NCBI RefSeq assembly: GCF_014652435.1
Contig: NZ_BMYU01000005.1
Coordinates: 1 to 64,000, forward strand
Direction of reading: 5' to 3'
Length of the DNA stretch: 64,000 nucleotides
Source: Cognatundibacterium squillarum
GTDB taxonomy: Bacteria; Pseudomonadota; Gammaproteobacteria; Burkholderiales; Burkholderiaceae_D
Notes under the pieces: generated by a model
The model's input: the letters and a program-made list of their open reading frames with translations, nothing else
What the model was told of the DNA's origin: nothing
The model's database searches: none
Translations under genes and position numbers: made by a program
In this document: in pieces, positions 27,882 through 37,281 of the stretch
Layout of the letters: every line of letters begins with the position of its first letter
How positions within the stretch are numbered: position 1 is the stretch's first letter

Positions 27882-29874
27882 GTTGAATCCGGTAAAGAAT
27901 GCTTCTTAATTGTTTACAAATGATCTGCTCGGAGCTGGTGTTCTCGGTGTAGCAATACTGCGCATAACAGATCAGAAATTCTTTAATATCTTGAAATTTT
28001 TTCGGAGGCGTATGTTGCTCCAGTCTCGCCAGAAAGTGCATGGGACTTTCACTGAGTTCTTTTCGTAAGCCTTGTTTTGCCATGTGCTGACAAAATTTTT
28101 CGTAGTAAAAGTCGGCATTCTTCAATTTACGCCTGCCACGAAGTGAAATGATGCCGGCAATACCGAAAACGCCACATGCAAGCGAAGTTGCGACAATCGC
28201 AGATTTCTCAAAATCGAGATTGGAGAAATCAAATGAGCGCAGCAAACTTTCTTGTTTTTGCTGACCATATCCGAGAATCCACTGGTTCCATTCGTTATTT
28301 GTCGCATCCCAGTACATTTGCAAATACTGCGGCCAGCTCTGATTCTGGAAAACCGAAGATACAACCGCGGCAAATCCGCGCACCCCATTGGATTGATAAA
28401 AATTCTGGTGGATGCGCTCGGGTGCAATCGTCGCAGTCGGATCGATTCGCGTCCATCCGGTAGCCGGCAGCCAGATTTCCGTCCATGCGTGCGCATCCGA
28501 TTGACGTACTTCGAAATATTCGTCAATCGGATTTTGCATACCGCCTTGATAGCCGGTCACGATTCTTGCCGGAATTCCGGCCTCGCGCATCATGAAAGCA
28601 AATGCACTTGCATAATGCTCACAAAAGCCTTTCTTGCCCTTAAATAAGAATTCGTCGATCGCGTGCGGACCGGCTTTGGCCGGATGCAGGGTGTATTCGA
28701 ACCCCTGATTGGTGAAGTATGCAAGAACGGACTGGATATAACGAACATCGTTCGTACTTTGCTTGCGTAACTGTCTGGCAAAAATGCGTGTCTGCGGATT
28801 ACTGCCACCGGGCAGCAGGAGATTCTGTTGCTTTTCGGCAGGATCGATATTCTTCGCAAAGTGATATGCGGTAAACGAACGCAGGCTGTATTTCTGGCGA
28901 CTGACGACAGGCAAGCCTGAGCGCAATTCCATATTCATACTGATGTATGAAGGATTCCCCTGAATGCGCGGTGCAGTATCCGGAATATCCAGCGCAAATA
29001 ACCATTTCTTCTGATGAGGTTCCAGCGTTACGTCGTAGCTGATCATATTGCCACGCGAGGTCAGGCCGGAACTTGTCTGTCCTGAAGCGGTTTTACTTTG
29101 TGCAGACGCTTTCCAGCTGCGTCCGTCAAACTCATCCAGTACGATGCCGCGCCAGTACAGAACGGATTTATCTTTCGGGAAATTATGAAATTTGACCCGG
29201 AATGCAATATCTTCATTCAGAACCAGATCACTGATGTTGCCCGGGTTCAGCGTGTCAGACAAGCCGGATTTTCCGTGACTTTCGTCGCCGGGTAATCCCC
29301 ACAGCGGACCGGGAATGCGCGGGAAAAGAAAAAATCCGATCAGCATCACAGGAATGGCTGCCAGCAACAGCTTTGCGCTGGAACGAAGCCGTTGTGCCAA
29401 TGGTGGTATGGCGGATGTGTACTGAAAAGTACTCAGTGATGCTGTCAGCAATAAAATCGACAGTATGCTGAGTATGCCGGTGAATATCGTCTGATTGTAT
29501 AAATATCCTGTTAACAGCAAAAAATAAGCGAGAAATACCGCGACATACAAGTCACGCTTTGCATGCATTTCCAGCAGTTTGCAGCTGATCAGTAAAATCA
29601 GCATGGTCACGCCGGCATCTTTTCCCAGGAATGTGTGAAATGCATTCCACACGCCGGCCATCATCAGACAGACGTATGGCAACAGAAACACTGGCGACGG
29701 TAATTTGCGGCCGGACATGACGAGCCACAGTCGCCAGATCAGCGCAATGCTGCTACCGGCAATTACCCATGCTGCACTGTGGAAAAAATGCGGCAGGACA
29801 GCGGTAAAACACGAAACGGTCAGCAGTACGGAGTTGCTTTTATCCTGCGTCATCCTGAATGAAAAAAGACTCAT
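27871..29874 (-). CDS. TgpA-like transglutaminase membrane protein (DUF3488 / DUF4129)
   Basis: 667 residues. About six membrane segments in the first 190 residues (DUF3488), a periplasmic part with the transglutaminase-like core holding the Cys-His-Asp triad (Cys in GFCEHYASAFAFMMR, His in DAHAWTEIW, Asp in RIDPTA), one more membrane helix (about 562-580) and a cytoplasmic tail (DUF4129-like). In Pseudomonas TgpA is essential and linked to the wall; that function is inferred. Start overlaps the stop of the DUF58 gene (ATGA). Confidence 0.88.
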   Translation of the reverse strand: MSLFSFRMTQDKSNSVLLTVSCFTAVLPHFFHSAAWVIAGSSIALIWRLWLVMSGRKLPSPVFLLPYVCLMMAGVWNAFHTFLGKDAGVTMLILLISCKLLEMHAKRDLYVAVFLAYFLLLTGYLYNQTIFTGILSILSILLLTASLSTFQYTSAIPPLAQRLRSSAKLLLAAIPVMLIGFFLFPRIPGPLWGLPGDESHGKSGLSDTLNPGNISDLVLNEDIAFRVKFHNFPKDKSVLYWRGIVLDEFDGRSWKASAQSKTASGQTSSGLTSRGNMISYDVTLEPHQKKWLFALDIPDTAPRIQGNPSYISMNMELRSGLPVVSRQKYSLRSFTAYHFAKNIDPAEKQQNLLLPGGSNPQTRIFARQLRKQSTNDVRYIQSVLAYFTNQGFEYTLHPAKAGPHAIDEFLFKGKKGFCEHYASAFAFMMREAGIPARIVTGYQGGMQNPIDEYFEVRQSDAHAWTEIWLPATGWTRIDPTATIAPERIHQNFYQSNGVRGFAAVVSSVFQNQSWPQYLQMYWDATNNEWNQWILGYGQQKQESLLRSFDFSNLDFEKSAIVATSLACGVFGIAGIISLRGRRKLKNADFYYEKFCQHMAKQGLRKELSESPMHFLARLEQHTPPKKFQDIKEFLICYAQYCYTENTSSEQIICKQLRSILYRIQHDK

Positions 29875-30872
29875 GAGCGCTCACCATATAAAGCCAGTAT
29901 TTCAAGGCAGCGGCGCGCATGTTCCTGACCGGACGATGCCGGAATACGCAGGTCGCCGGTGTGCAAACCATAGTCGGTGTGCCGTTGCTCCAGTTGCAAT
30001 ATCCACGCAGTTACTCTGGAAAGTGCCTGCTCTAACGGAAGCTGGTGCAGCAGGTGCTGCAGATCGAGCACGGTTTCGCCACCGCCGCGCTGCGTATATT
30101 CTTTGGTCAGCAATTCATTGCTGCCATCCGGATCCAGACGTGCGATTTGTTTCCAGGCCAGTTGTTTCAGGGAGTCTCCCTGACGATAGGGGCGAATACC
30201 GGAAAACTCACCGCCACCTGCGTTGCCCGCAGTTTCATCCTCGCCTTCACCGGACAAGGGAATGTGCGGCGCGGTCTGTTCCGGTTTCGGATACACGATG
30301 GCTTGCATATCCGGATACCAGTAACTCCATGCGCGCAGCAATCCTAACGGAAACCAGGTATGCAGAGTGATGATCGGTACCTGACAGCGACCGCGCTGCG
30401 TGGTCATCAGGGGCAGCTGTATGATGATTTCGCTTTCCGGTGCGATATCGTATGCCTGCTTTTGTTCCGGCGCATGCTTCCAGCCTATCCAGATGGCATA
30501 GCGCGCACGCTTGCCCGGATTGCGGATTTTCAGCCGGATATTACTGGCATCCTCGGCAAACGTGTTTTCTGCTGCCACCGGTTCCAGTTCCAGATTCACC
30601 AGATTAGAAAATCCCTGAAACACACTCACAAAGGCAATGCCCGCAATGGTGAATGTCAGGATAAAACCGAGATTCAGGTTGTAATTGGTTGAAGTGATGA
30701 ACAGGATCAGCAAAACCAGCAGCAGCATCCAGCCGCTCCGTGACGGTACGGTGTAGATGCGTTTCTGATTCAGTCTGACGATGCCTGATTCGGGCCTGCG
30801 CCGGATCCAGAAAAATTGCGCCGGCAAATCGCTGATAACACGCCGCAGTGCGCTGAATGGCGGGAAGCGCAT
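29871..30872 (-). CDS. DUF58 domain protein
   Basis: 333 residues. Two adjacent membrane helices near residues 50-90 (LLLVLLILFITSTNYN, LGFILTFTIAGIAFVSVF) and a C-terminal DUF58 domain with the signature RPYRQGDSLKQLAWKQIAR (about 236-254). DUF58 proteins are partners of MoxR ATPases and have a von Willebrand-like fold. It starts 1 nt after the MoxR stop and overlaps the transglutaminase gene, forming a classic moxR-DUF58-tgpA operon. Confidence 0.88.
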   Translation of the reverse strand: MRFPPFSALRRVISDLPAQFFWIRRRPESGIVRLNQKRIYTVPSRSGWMLLLVLLILFITSTNYNLNLGFILTFTIAGIAFVSVFQGFSNLVNLELEPVAAENTFAEDASNIRLKIRNPGKRARYAIWIGWKHAPEQKQAYDIAPESEIIIQLPLMTTQRGRCQVPIITLHTWFPLGLLRAWSYWYPDMQAIVYPKPEQTAPHIPLSGEGEDETAGNAGGGEFSGIRPYRQGDSLKQLAWKQIARLDPDGSNELLTKEYTQRGGGETVLDLQHLLHQLPLEQALSRVTAWILQLEQRHTDYGLHTGDLRIPASSGQEHARRCLEILALYGERS

Positions 30873-30873
30873 A

Positions 30874-31794
30874 TCAGACGGCGGTTTCCTGCAGAATTTT
30901 GCGCAGCAGTGTGGCGCTGGTTTCTGTCCTTCCCTGCGATGTGTTCGCGACTCTCAGACGATGCGCAACAACAGGAATAAACACGGCTTGCACATCTTCC
31001 GGCAAGACATGATCGCGACCTTCAGTCAGCGCCCAGGCGCGGGCTGCCTGCACCAGTGCCAGCGATGCACGCGGACTCATACCTTCTGCGAACAGACCGG
31101 AATGGCGTGTCGCGGCAGCAAGCGTAAGTATGTAATCGACCAGCTTGTCCGACACAAAAATGCGGCCGGTCTGCTGCTGCAGCGTCAGGAAGGCGTCCAG
31201 CGACATCGCGGTTCCCATCGTATTCATCAGCGTTCTGCGGTCATCACCTTTCAGTAACGCGCGCTCGGCCTCACGGTCGGGATAACCGAGCGAAATACGC
31301 ATCAGAAAGCGGTCAAGCTGAGATTCCGGCAACGGGTGTGTGCCCAGCTGGTGCGACGGATTCTGCGTGGCGATCACAAAAAACGGTAGCGGCAGGCGAT
31401 GACTGACCCCGTCTGCTGAAATCTGGCCTTCCTCCATCGCTTCCAGCAGCGCAGACTGGGATTTTGGTGTGGCGCGGTTAATTTCATCGGCCAGCAATAC
31501 CTGACTGAAGACCGGACCGGGATGAAACTCGAATTGCTGGCGCTCACGGTTAAACACAGAAATACCGGTGATATCCGCGGGCAGCAGATCGCTGGTGAAT
31601 TGCACGCGGGTAAATTTCAGTCCCAGCGACATCGCCAGCGCATGGGACAGCGTTGTTTTCCCGACACCGGGTAAGTCTTCAATCAGCAAATGCCCGCCTG
31701 CAATCAGACAAACGACGGCCAGCTTAACCTGAGGTTCTTTGCCGATAATGATGGAATTTAACTGCTCGGAAAGGCGTTGAATGTTCCTGTGCAT
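30874..31794 (-). CDS. MoxR family AAA+ ATPase
   Basis: 306 residues from ATG 31794; a TTG at 31845 would add 17 residues. Walker A is DLPGVGKTTLSHAL (about 43-56), Walker B is LLADEINRATPKSQSALLEAMEE, and the sensor region ATQNPSHQLGTHPLPESQLDRFLMR is typical of MoxR chaperone ATPases. MoxR proteins with DUF58 partners help assemble or activate protein complexes. First gene of the operon that ends with mltB. Confidence 0.9.
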   Translation of the reverse strand: MHRNIQRLSEQLNSIIIGKEPQVKLAVVCLIAGGHLLIEDLPGVGKTTLSHALAMSLGLKFTRVQFTSDLLPADITGISVFNRERQQFEFHPGPVFSQVLLADEINRATPKSQSALLEAMEEGQISADGVSHRLPLPFFVIATQNPSHQLGTHPLPESQLDRFLMRISLGYPDREAERALLKGDDRRTLMNTMGTAMSLDAFLTLQQQTGRIFVSDKLVDYILTLAAATRHSGLFAEGMSPRASLALVQAARAWALTEGRDHVLPEDVQAVFIPVVAHRLRVANTSQGRTETSATLLRKILQETAV

Positions 31795-32016
31795 GACGGA
31801 TGGAGTTGAAATACGGCAAAGTTGATCGGTGAATTGCTGCGACAATTGTAACTTTTAATTCCCTGCCGGATGTATTGCCAGCCGCCGACTGGTTTAAACT
31901 GATTTGTTTCTGTCGCGATCAGCGGCAGAACGGCACAGTGCGTTGTGCAGACACCATTGTGGCTGCATGGCATTCAGTTACGCAGGAAAGCCGCATTTTG
32001 TTAGATAGCATTGGAC

Positions 32017-32955
32017 ATGAAGACTGCATTTTTCAGCCACGACGACTGTAAATTACACGAAATGGGTGCATGGCATCCTGAGGCACCATCACGTTTGCAG
32101 GCGATTGAAGACGCGGTCAGGCAAAGCGCTGTGGCGGCTGCGCTGGACTGGCGCTCGGGCTCGCTGGCAACCGAAGCAGATCTGGCGCGTGTGCATACGG
32201 CAGATGCGATTTACCGCATCCGCGAAAACTGCCCGTCGCGGCAATCTGAATATGCGCATTTTCCGCTGGATGCAGACACCGGTCTGAATGCGCACAGCTG
32301 GCAGGCAGCACTGCGCGCCGCAGGTTTAGCGATGGCCGCAGTGGATGCGGTAATGCAGGGCGAGGCAGATAACGCCTTTTGCGCGATTCGTCCGCCCGGT
32401 CATCACGCCAGTGCATCGCAATCCATGGGTTTTTGCCTTTTCAATAATGTGGCAATTGCCGCGCGCTATGCGCAGGAGCGTTACGGCCTGAAGCGTATTG
32501 CGATTGTGGATTTTGATGTGCATCACGGTAATGGCACCGAGGATATTTTCAGCGGCGATAACAGTATTCTGATGACGGGCTTTTTTCAGCACCCGTTTTA
32601 CCCGTATTGCGGTACGGAATTTCCGGCAGAAAATATGCTAAACACCCCAGTCGATGCAAGCACGGATGGCGAAGTGATACGCCGTATCGTGAATCAAAGC
32701 TGGTTGCCGGCGATGCAGCGATTCAAGCCGGAGCTGGTATTGATTTCCGCCGGCTTTGACGCCCATCGTGACGACGAAATGGCGCAAATGCGTCTGACGG
32801 AAGCAGATTACGCGTGGATGACGCAACAGATTCTGCAGGTGGCACAAAAGCATGCATCAGGTCGCATCGTCAGTTGTCTGGAAGGCGGCTATAACCTGAA
32901 TGCGCTGAGTAAAAGTGTAATCGCCCATCTGTCTGTACTGACCGGACTGACCTGA
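32017..32955 (+). CDS. Histone deacetylase family hydrolase
   Basis: 312 residues from ATG 32017 (a TTG at 32011 is the alternative). Zn-dependent deacetylase fold: RPPGHHAS (His pair), DFDVHHGNGT (Zn ligands Asp and His), and SAGFDAHRDD (Zn Asp) in order, with LEGGYN near the C-terminus holding the conserved glycines. Bacterial members act on acetylated polyamines or small amides, so the substrate is not known. It stands alone with about 170 nt upstream. Confidence 0.88.
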   Translation: MKTAFFSHDDCKLHEMGAWHPEAPSRLQAIEDAVRQSAVAAALDWRSGSLATEADLARVHTADAIYRIRENCPSRQSEYAHFPLDADTGLNAHSWQAALRAAGLAMAAVDAVMQGEADNAFCAIRPPGHHASASQSMGFCLFNNVAIAARYAQERYGLKRIAIVDFDVHHGNGTEDIFSGDNSILMTGFFQHPFYPYCGTEFPAENMLNTPVDASTDGEVIRRIVNQSWLPAMQRFKPELVLISAGFDAHRDDEMAQMRLTEADYAWMTQQILQVAQKHASGRIVSCLEGGYNLNALSKSVIAHLSVLTGLT

Positions 32956-32993
32956 ATTTCCTGAATTCCCGCAGACTGAAAGAGCCTGACACT

Positions 32994-33539
32994 ATGCAAA
33001 AAATACATCTGATAATCGCACTGAGCGCAGCCACGATGAGCCTGTCTCCGTTTGCGCTGGCAGACGCTGCCACACCTGCCGCTGCGCCGCTTGCGACAAC
33101 TGCAAAGCAGAATGCAAACAAAGCAGAAAAAGCCATTCATGCATTGCTCGATCAGTGGCACAACGATGCGGCCCGCGCTGACCGCGCATATTTTGACAAA
33201 ATGACCGGAAACGCCGTGTTTATCGGCACCGACCCTGATGAGCGCTGGACCCGCGCCGAATTCATCAAATGGTCGGAACCGTTTTTTCAGCGCGGCAAGG
33301 CCTGGACTTTCCATGTGCGTGAGCGGCATCTGAAACCGGATTTGTCCGGCAAATGGGCATGGTTTGATGAACAGCTGGATACCGATCTGGGTTTGTGTCA
33401 GGCCAGCGGCGTGGTGGTGCTGACTGCACAGGGCTGGAAGATTGACCATTACCAGTTATCGATCAGCGTTAAAAATGAACTGATTGAACCGCTGAAAAAA
33501 CTGACTGCAGATTTGCCTGCGACTAAAAAAGCGCCTTAG
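32994..33539 (+). CDS. Exported NTF2-like (SnoaL/DUF4440-type) protein
   Basis: 181 residues. Signal peptide with cleavage after ALA (about residue 23), an Ala/Pro linker, then an NTF2-like fold: RADRAYFDKMTGNAVFIGTDP, W...EF.KW..PFF, WAWFDEQLD, and VVVLTAQGWKIDHYQLS. In the family this cavity fold binds small molecules; no catalytic residue is obvious. It lies 38 nt after the deacetylase gene on the same strand, so cotranscription is possible. The dispersed repeat follows its 3' end. Confidence 0.75.
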   Translation: MQKIHLIIALSAATMSLSPFALADAATPAAAPLATTAKQNANKAEKAIHALLDQWHNDAARADRAYFDKMTGNAVFIGTDPDERWTRAEFIKWSEPFFQRGKAWTFHVRERHLKPDLSGKWAWFDEQLDTDLGLCQASGVVVLTAQGWKIDHYQLSISVKNELIEPLKKLTADLPATKKAP

Positions 33540-33977
33540 CAGCATTGTCAGCCTGTGCTGTCTGGATTTCCGGCATCCTTCCGCAGCATCGCGTGATCGT
33601 CCTCTGCGGCGTCTCCTGCAACGAATTTCAGGCATTTTCAGGCCCAAATGCGGTGTTCTGCATAGCGACCCCGCTGTCGTCGGCGGAAAGTCCGGGCCTT
33701 CGGAAATGCGTGATGACGATAGCTGCACAATAGCGATGCATTTCCGGCACGGTTTAGCATCGCAATCCTGCTGGCTTGGGTTTGAAACTCCGGATCGCTG
33801 AACGGCCTGATCGCTGCAATAAAATCCCTGAAGATCACCGGAATGGTGATTTTGTATATCCATACCGCTCACAATCAGCGGATTTCACGGTTTTTATCGG
33901 TCGCCGCGTCCGGTGCAGGTCGTCATTCGGCCAGACTCTCCCGTACAATAGCGGTTTGAATAAGTTTGACGAAAAAT
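33540..33977. other. 438-nt gap holding repeat copy A
   Basis: No supported gene. It contains the dispersed repeat (33645-33727) and, just before it, two near-copies of TTTCAGGCA (around 33627-33645). A frame on the plus strand (33545-33733) and one on the minus strand both run through the repeat but lack a Shine-Dalgarno or conserved family; they are treated as chance. Confidence 0.5.
33645..33727. repeat. Dispersed 83-bp intergenic repeat, copy A
   Basis: Aligned by hand without gaps to 40486-40568: 71 of 83 positions match, with the first 10 and the last 13 or so identical. Both copies share AAAGTCCGGGCC and end in GACGATAGCTGCA. On the minus strand both can be read as a peptide with the shared pattern GPDF.PTTAGSLCR, but this need not be coding. 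See findings. Confidence 0.8.
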
Positions 33978-34925
33978 ATGTCGATACAATGGTTTCCCGG
34001 GCATATGAATGCCGCCCGGAAGAAAGCTGCCGAGGCGATGGAAAGCACCGATCTGGTGATCGAAGTGCTGGATTCCCGCATTCCTCAGGCCAGCTGTAAT
34101 CCCATGGTGGAGCAAATCCGGGCAGCACGTCAGCGTCCTTGTCTGAAGATTCTGAATAAAGCGGATCTGTCTGATCCGGCAGCGACCAAAGCCTGGCTTG
34201 ATTTTTACAATGCGCAGAAAAACGTGCATGCGGTAGCACTCAGCTGTAAAAAGCCGGCTGACGTGGCGAGAATCCCTTTGCTGGCGCAGAAAATCTGCCC
34301 GCATCGTGCGGTGCCGACCAAGCCTTTGCGCATGATGATCATGGGCATTCCGAACGTCGGAAAATCCACGCTGATGAATGCCTTGCTGAAAAAGCGGGTA
34401 GCCAATGTCGGTGATGAACCGGCTGTTACCAAAACCCAGCAGCGCCTGTATCTGGGCAAAAACATGATCCTGACGGATACGCCGGGGATGCTGTGGCCAA
34501 AAATTGAACATCCTACCGATGGTCTGATGCTTGCTGCCTGCCATGCAGTCGGCGTGAATGCAGTGATTGAAGAAGAAGTCGCGGTGTTTCTGGCCGGGCA
34601 GTTGCTGGATAAATATCCTGCAGCGATCAGCGCACGTTATAAGTTTTCACTGGACGGGCTGGATGCGGTCGGGGTGGTCGAAAATATCGCGAAACAACGT
34701 GGTTTCCGAATCAAGGGCGGTGATCTGGATTTTGAAAAAGCGTCGCACACGCTGTTGCTGGACTTCCGCAGCGGTGCGCTGGGCCGTATGAGTCTGGAAA
34801 CGCCAGACAGCCGCGCTCATCTGCTGGCAAACTATGTTGAAGAACCTTCACTGGGCTTAAGTCGCAGCGTGCAGGAATTCCTGAAGACGGAAGAGGGTGG
34901 CGAGCCACAGGAAGACGAAGACTGA
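33978..34925 (+). CDS. Ribosome biogenesis GTPase (RbgA/YlqF family)
   Basis: 315 residues from ATG 33978 (an upstream TTG at 33966 is possible). Circularly permuted GTPase: the G4 motif NKAD comes first (about 61-64), then G1 GIPNVGKST (about 124-132) and G3 DTPG (about 170-173). The N-terminal WFPGHMNAARKKA is diagnostic of RbgA/YlqF, which helps late assembly of the 50S subunit. The acidic tail EEGGEPQEDED is unusual but fits such proteins. A terminator follows. Confidence 0.9.
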   Translation: MSIQWFPGHMNAARKKAAEAMESTDLVIEVLDSRIPQASCNPMVEQIRAARQRPCLKILNKADLSDPAATKAWLDFYNAQKNVHAVALSCKKPADVARIPLLAQKICPHRAVPTKPLRMMIMGIPNVGKSTLMNALLKKRVANVGDEPAVTKTQQRLYLGKNMILTDTPGMLWPKIEHPTDGLMLAACHAVGVNAVIEEEVAVFLAGQLLDKYPAAISARYKFSLDGLDAVGVVENIAKQRGFRIKGGDLDFEKASHTLLLDFRSGALGRMSLETPDSRAHLLANYVEEPSLGLSRSVQEFLKTEEGGEPQEDED

Positions 34926-35010
34926 TTTCGGTCCTGCATCGTTCGCAGTCAGTGTTGACCGCAGACGACGCAACGGACCGGACTGACTGAGCAAATCAGC
35001 GATATCAGGC

Positions 35011-35039
35011 AAAACGGGGCAATTTGATTGCCCCGTTTT
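35011..35039 (+). terminator. Terminator after GTPase gene
   Basis: AAAACGGGGCAA, loop TTTGA, TTGCCCCGTTTT; symmetric and also usable by the GntR gene coming from the other side. Confidence 0.85.
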
Positions 35040-35079
35040 ATTTCTGAATCGCGCTTTTGTCTGAAGACAGAGGATGCGG

Positions 35080-35748
35080 TCAGCCGATCACTTTACGGGC
35101 GAATGACTCCAGATAATCCATCAGACCATCGGATGCTTTCATCGCCAGATCTTCATTGCCTTTGGAAATCGCTTTCGCGACCAGCATATGGTTACGCGCA
35201 CCTTCTTCCACATCGCCTTCGTGCTGGAATGCATACCAGAAGCGGCGGCATTTTATAATCATCGGAATCACCGCCTGCACCGCAGACGGGTTGCGGCAGG
35301 CTTCGTGGACTACGTAATCGAATTCCTGATCCGCTGCCATGTATTCATTCAGATCGTGGCGTTTGGCGGCAATCAGCATCTTTTCAGCACATTCCACCAT
35401 CGCTTTGCGTTGCTGCGGATTGGCGCGACGCGCAGCACTTTGCGCAATCAGTCTTTCCACAACGCGACGGGTTTCCACCAGTGTCATGTGTTCAGCTGGC
35501 TCAATATCGCTGATGATCAGGCCGCGGCGCGGCATCTGAATGATCAGACCATTGGATGACATACGCATCAGCGCTTCGCGCAGTGGCGTGCGGCCCAGTC
35601 CGGTACGTTCAACAAGTTCAGATTCCACAATCGGTGCGCCCGGTTTCAGATCCAGGCTGACGATCATGCTCTCAATCGCATCATAGGCGATATCTGCAGC
35701 ACGCTTCTTGGGCGCGCTAGGTGTGGTCGCTTCGACTTTGGTAAGCAT
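35080..35748 (-). CDS. GntR family regulator, FadR subgroup (FCD domain)
   Basis: 222 residues. N-terminal winged helix (about 16-80) with SELVERTGLGRTPLREALMRM, and a C-terminal all-helical FCD domain (about 90-215) with conserved E, D and H residues (VETRRVVE; DQEFDYVVHEACRN) that usually bind a metal and a small organic acid. Divergent across a 502-nt gap from a PAS-AraC gene and near a hydroxyproline epimerase, so it may control amino acid or organic acid use; the ligand cannot be read here. Confidence 0.88.
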   Translation of the reverse strand: MLTKVEATTPSAPKKRAADIAYDAIESMIVSLDLKPGAPIVESELVERTGLGRTPLREALMRMSSNGLIIQMPRRGLIISDIEPAEHMTLVETRRVVERLIAQSAARRANPQQRKAMVECAEKMLIAAKRHDLNEYMAADQEFDYVVHEACRNPSAVQAVIPMIIKCRRFWYAFQHEGDVEEGARNHMLVAKAISKGNEDLAMKASDGLMDYLESFARKVIG

Positions 35749-36250
35749 CTTTATTCCCTGAATATTCCAATATTTTTTGTATATATTACTGCTTTTTCTT
35801 GAATTTTACGCTGAATAAGTTCATTCAGCATATTATGCATTTTGAAAGTAACTTGAAAGCTTTGACACGGCCTTGCGCTGAAGGTTCACGCTGGTAATAT
35901 AAAACTGAAAATCCCCGGTTTCAGGGAATTTAATTTCACAGATGTTCAGTAATGCTATTCTGATTTCATGTTTTGTGCAGGAGGTGATGTAGATTTCTGC
36001 ACAGTGTGTATCGCAGTTACGTTATGATTCAGCGTTTAAAATGCAGTTAGTATATTTAAAAACGCTGATTTTTTTCCTTGTGGCAAATACTTATTGACGA
36101 GAAATCGTTTGCGCCAACTTTTGTAGGTTCATAAGCACATTTCGCACACGTTTATGATGAAAAGTTAAGCCTTTTTATCCGGAATCAGGTATGCTCTCAT
36201 CCTTAATATATTAGATAAATATATTAAGCTCATCTTGTGAAAGTGATCCG
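35749..36250. other. 502-nt AT-rich divergent regulatory region
   Basis: Lies between the divergent GntR and PAS-AraC regulator genes, with no gene. AT-rich motifs with AATATT (35761-35774) and GTATATATTAC (35779-35789) lie close to the GntR start, and a perfect palindrome (36202-36228) lies close to the AraC start. Likely to hold operators for one or both regulators. Confidence 0.55.
36202..36228. promoter_or_regulatory. Perfect AT-rich palindrome in front of the PAS-AraC gene
   Basis: CTTAATATATT, spacer AGATA, AATATATTAAG: two perfect 11-bp arms ending 22 nt before the ATG at 36251. A symmetric site like this fits a dimeric regulator such as a GntR-type protein better than AraC direct half-sites. 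Confidence 0.6.
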
Positions 36251-37018
36251 ATGGAAAAACATGCAATTTTCTCAGCTGTAGAGAAGCGTCATAATCTCGC
36301 AAACCAGCTTAGTGATGTATTTTTTGCTGAACAATTGTTCGACACCATGTCTGATATCGTCTTTTTCGTAAAAGACACGGAAGGGCGTTATGTCGTTGTG
36401 AACCAAACCCTGGTGCGCCGCTGTGGTTTGCGTGAAAAAAATGCATTGATTGGTCGTAAGGCAGAAGATGTATTCCCCAGCTCGCTGGCAATCAGCTATG
36501 CCGCGCAGGATGCCATAGTGCTGCGCGGTTCGCGTGAGTTGCGCGATCAGCTGGAATTGCATCTGTATCCGAACCGTTCTCCGGGCTGGTGCCTGACGCA
36601 GAAAAATCCACTGCGCGATGAACGTGGTCACATCGTGGGTATGTGCGGCATTTCGCGTGATCTGGCGACGCCGGATCAGCATCATCCGGTATATGCAAAA
36701 ATCGCCGCTGCCGTGAAGTATCTGCACCAGAATTATGCGCAGACAGTCACAATGGCAGAACTGGTGAAACTGACCGGCTTATCGATTGCGCAGCTGGAAC
36801 GGAATTTCCACAAAATCTTTTCGCTGACACCACGTCAGATGATGGTCAAGATTCGTCTGGATGCGGCATCGATTATGCTGGCAGAAACCAATACCAGTAT
36901 TACGGAAATTGCACTGGCATGCGGCTATCAGGATCACAGCGCATTTTCCCGCGTATTTAAAGCGACAGTGGGAATGACGCCGAGTGAATACCGTGAAGTG
37001 ATTCGCAAAAAAGTCTGA
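36251..37018 (+). CDS. AraC family regulator with N-terminal PAS domain
   Basis: 255 residues. A PAS domain covers about 28-140 (FDTMSDIVFFVKDTEGRYVVVN; GRKAEDVFP; GHIVGMCGISRD), followed by a two-helix-turn-helix AraC DNA-binding domain (about 155-252) with MAELVKLTGLS and ITEIALACGYQDHSAFSRVFKATVGMTPSEYR. PAS-AraC proteins next to 4-hydroxyproline epimerase genes usually regulate hydroxyproline use, which fits the convergent gene 264 nt downstream. The PAS ligand is unknown. A shared terminator lies between them. Confidence 0.9.
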   Translation: MEKHAIFSAVEKRHNLANQLSDVFFAEQLFDTMSDIVFFVKDTEGRYVVVNQTLVRRCGLREKNALIGRKAEDVFPSSLAISYAAQDAIVLRGSRELRDQLELHLYPNRSPGWCLTQKNPLRDERGHIVGMCGISRDLATPDQHHPVYAKIAAAVKYLHQNYAQTVTMAELVKLTGLSIAQLERNFHKIFSLTPRQMMVKIRLDAASIMLAETNTSITEIALACGYQDHSAFSRVFKATVGMTPSEYREVIRKKV

Positions 37019-37040
37019 TTCCGCTTGCCGGATTCAGGCA

Positions 37041-37070
37041 AAAAAAGCACCGCAGTTGCGGTGCTTTTTT
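37041..37070 (+). terminator. Terminator after PAS-AraC gene
   Basis: AAAAAAGCACCGCA, GT, TGCGGTGCTTTTTT; long symmetric stem. Confidence 0.88.
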
Positions 37071-37281
37071 ATTTGTTGTGTAGCGAATTGCCGTTCGTGA
37101 TCAGTGTGTTTGCGGAGATTGCTGCAGGCTGAACCTGATGGTGATACGGATAGGTTTGCGCTTTAGTTTGCGCGGACAGGTTACCGCTTGAGGTAAGGAA
37201 ATGTGGCGGGAATAAAAAAAACCTGCTGCGCGCGCGAGGGGGATGGGGTGCGGGGCAGCAGGGCGGAAAGGATATCGCCGG

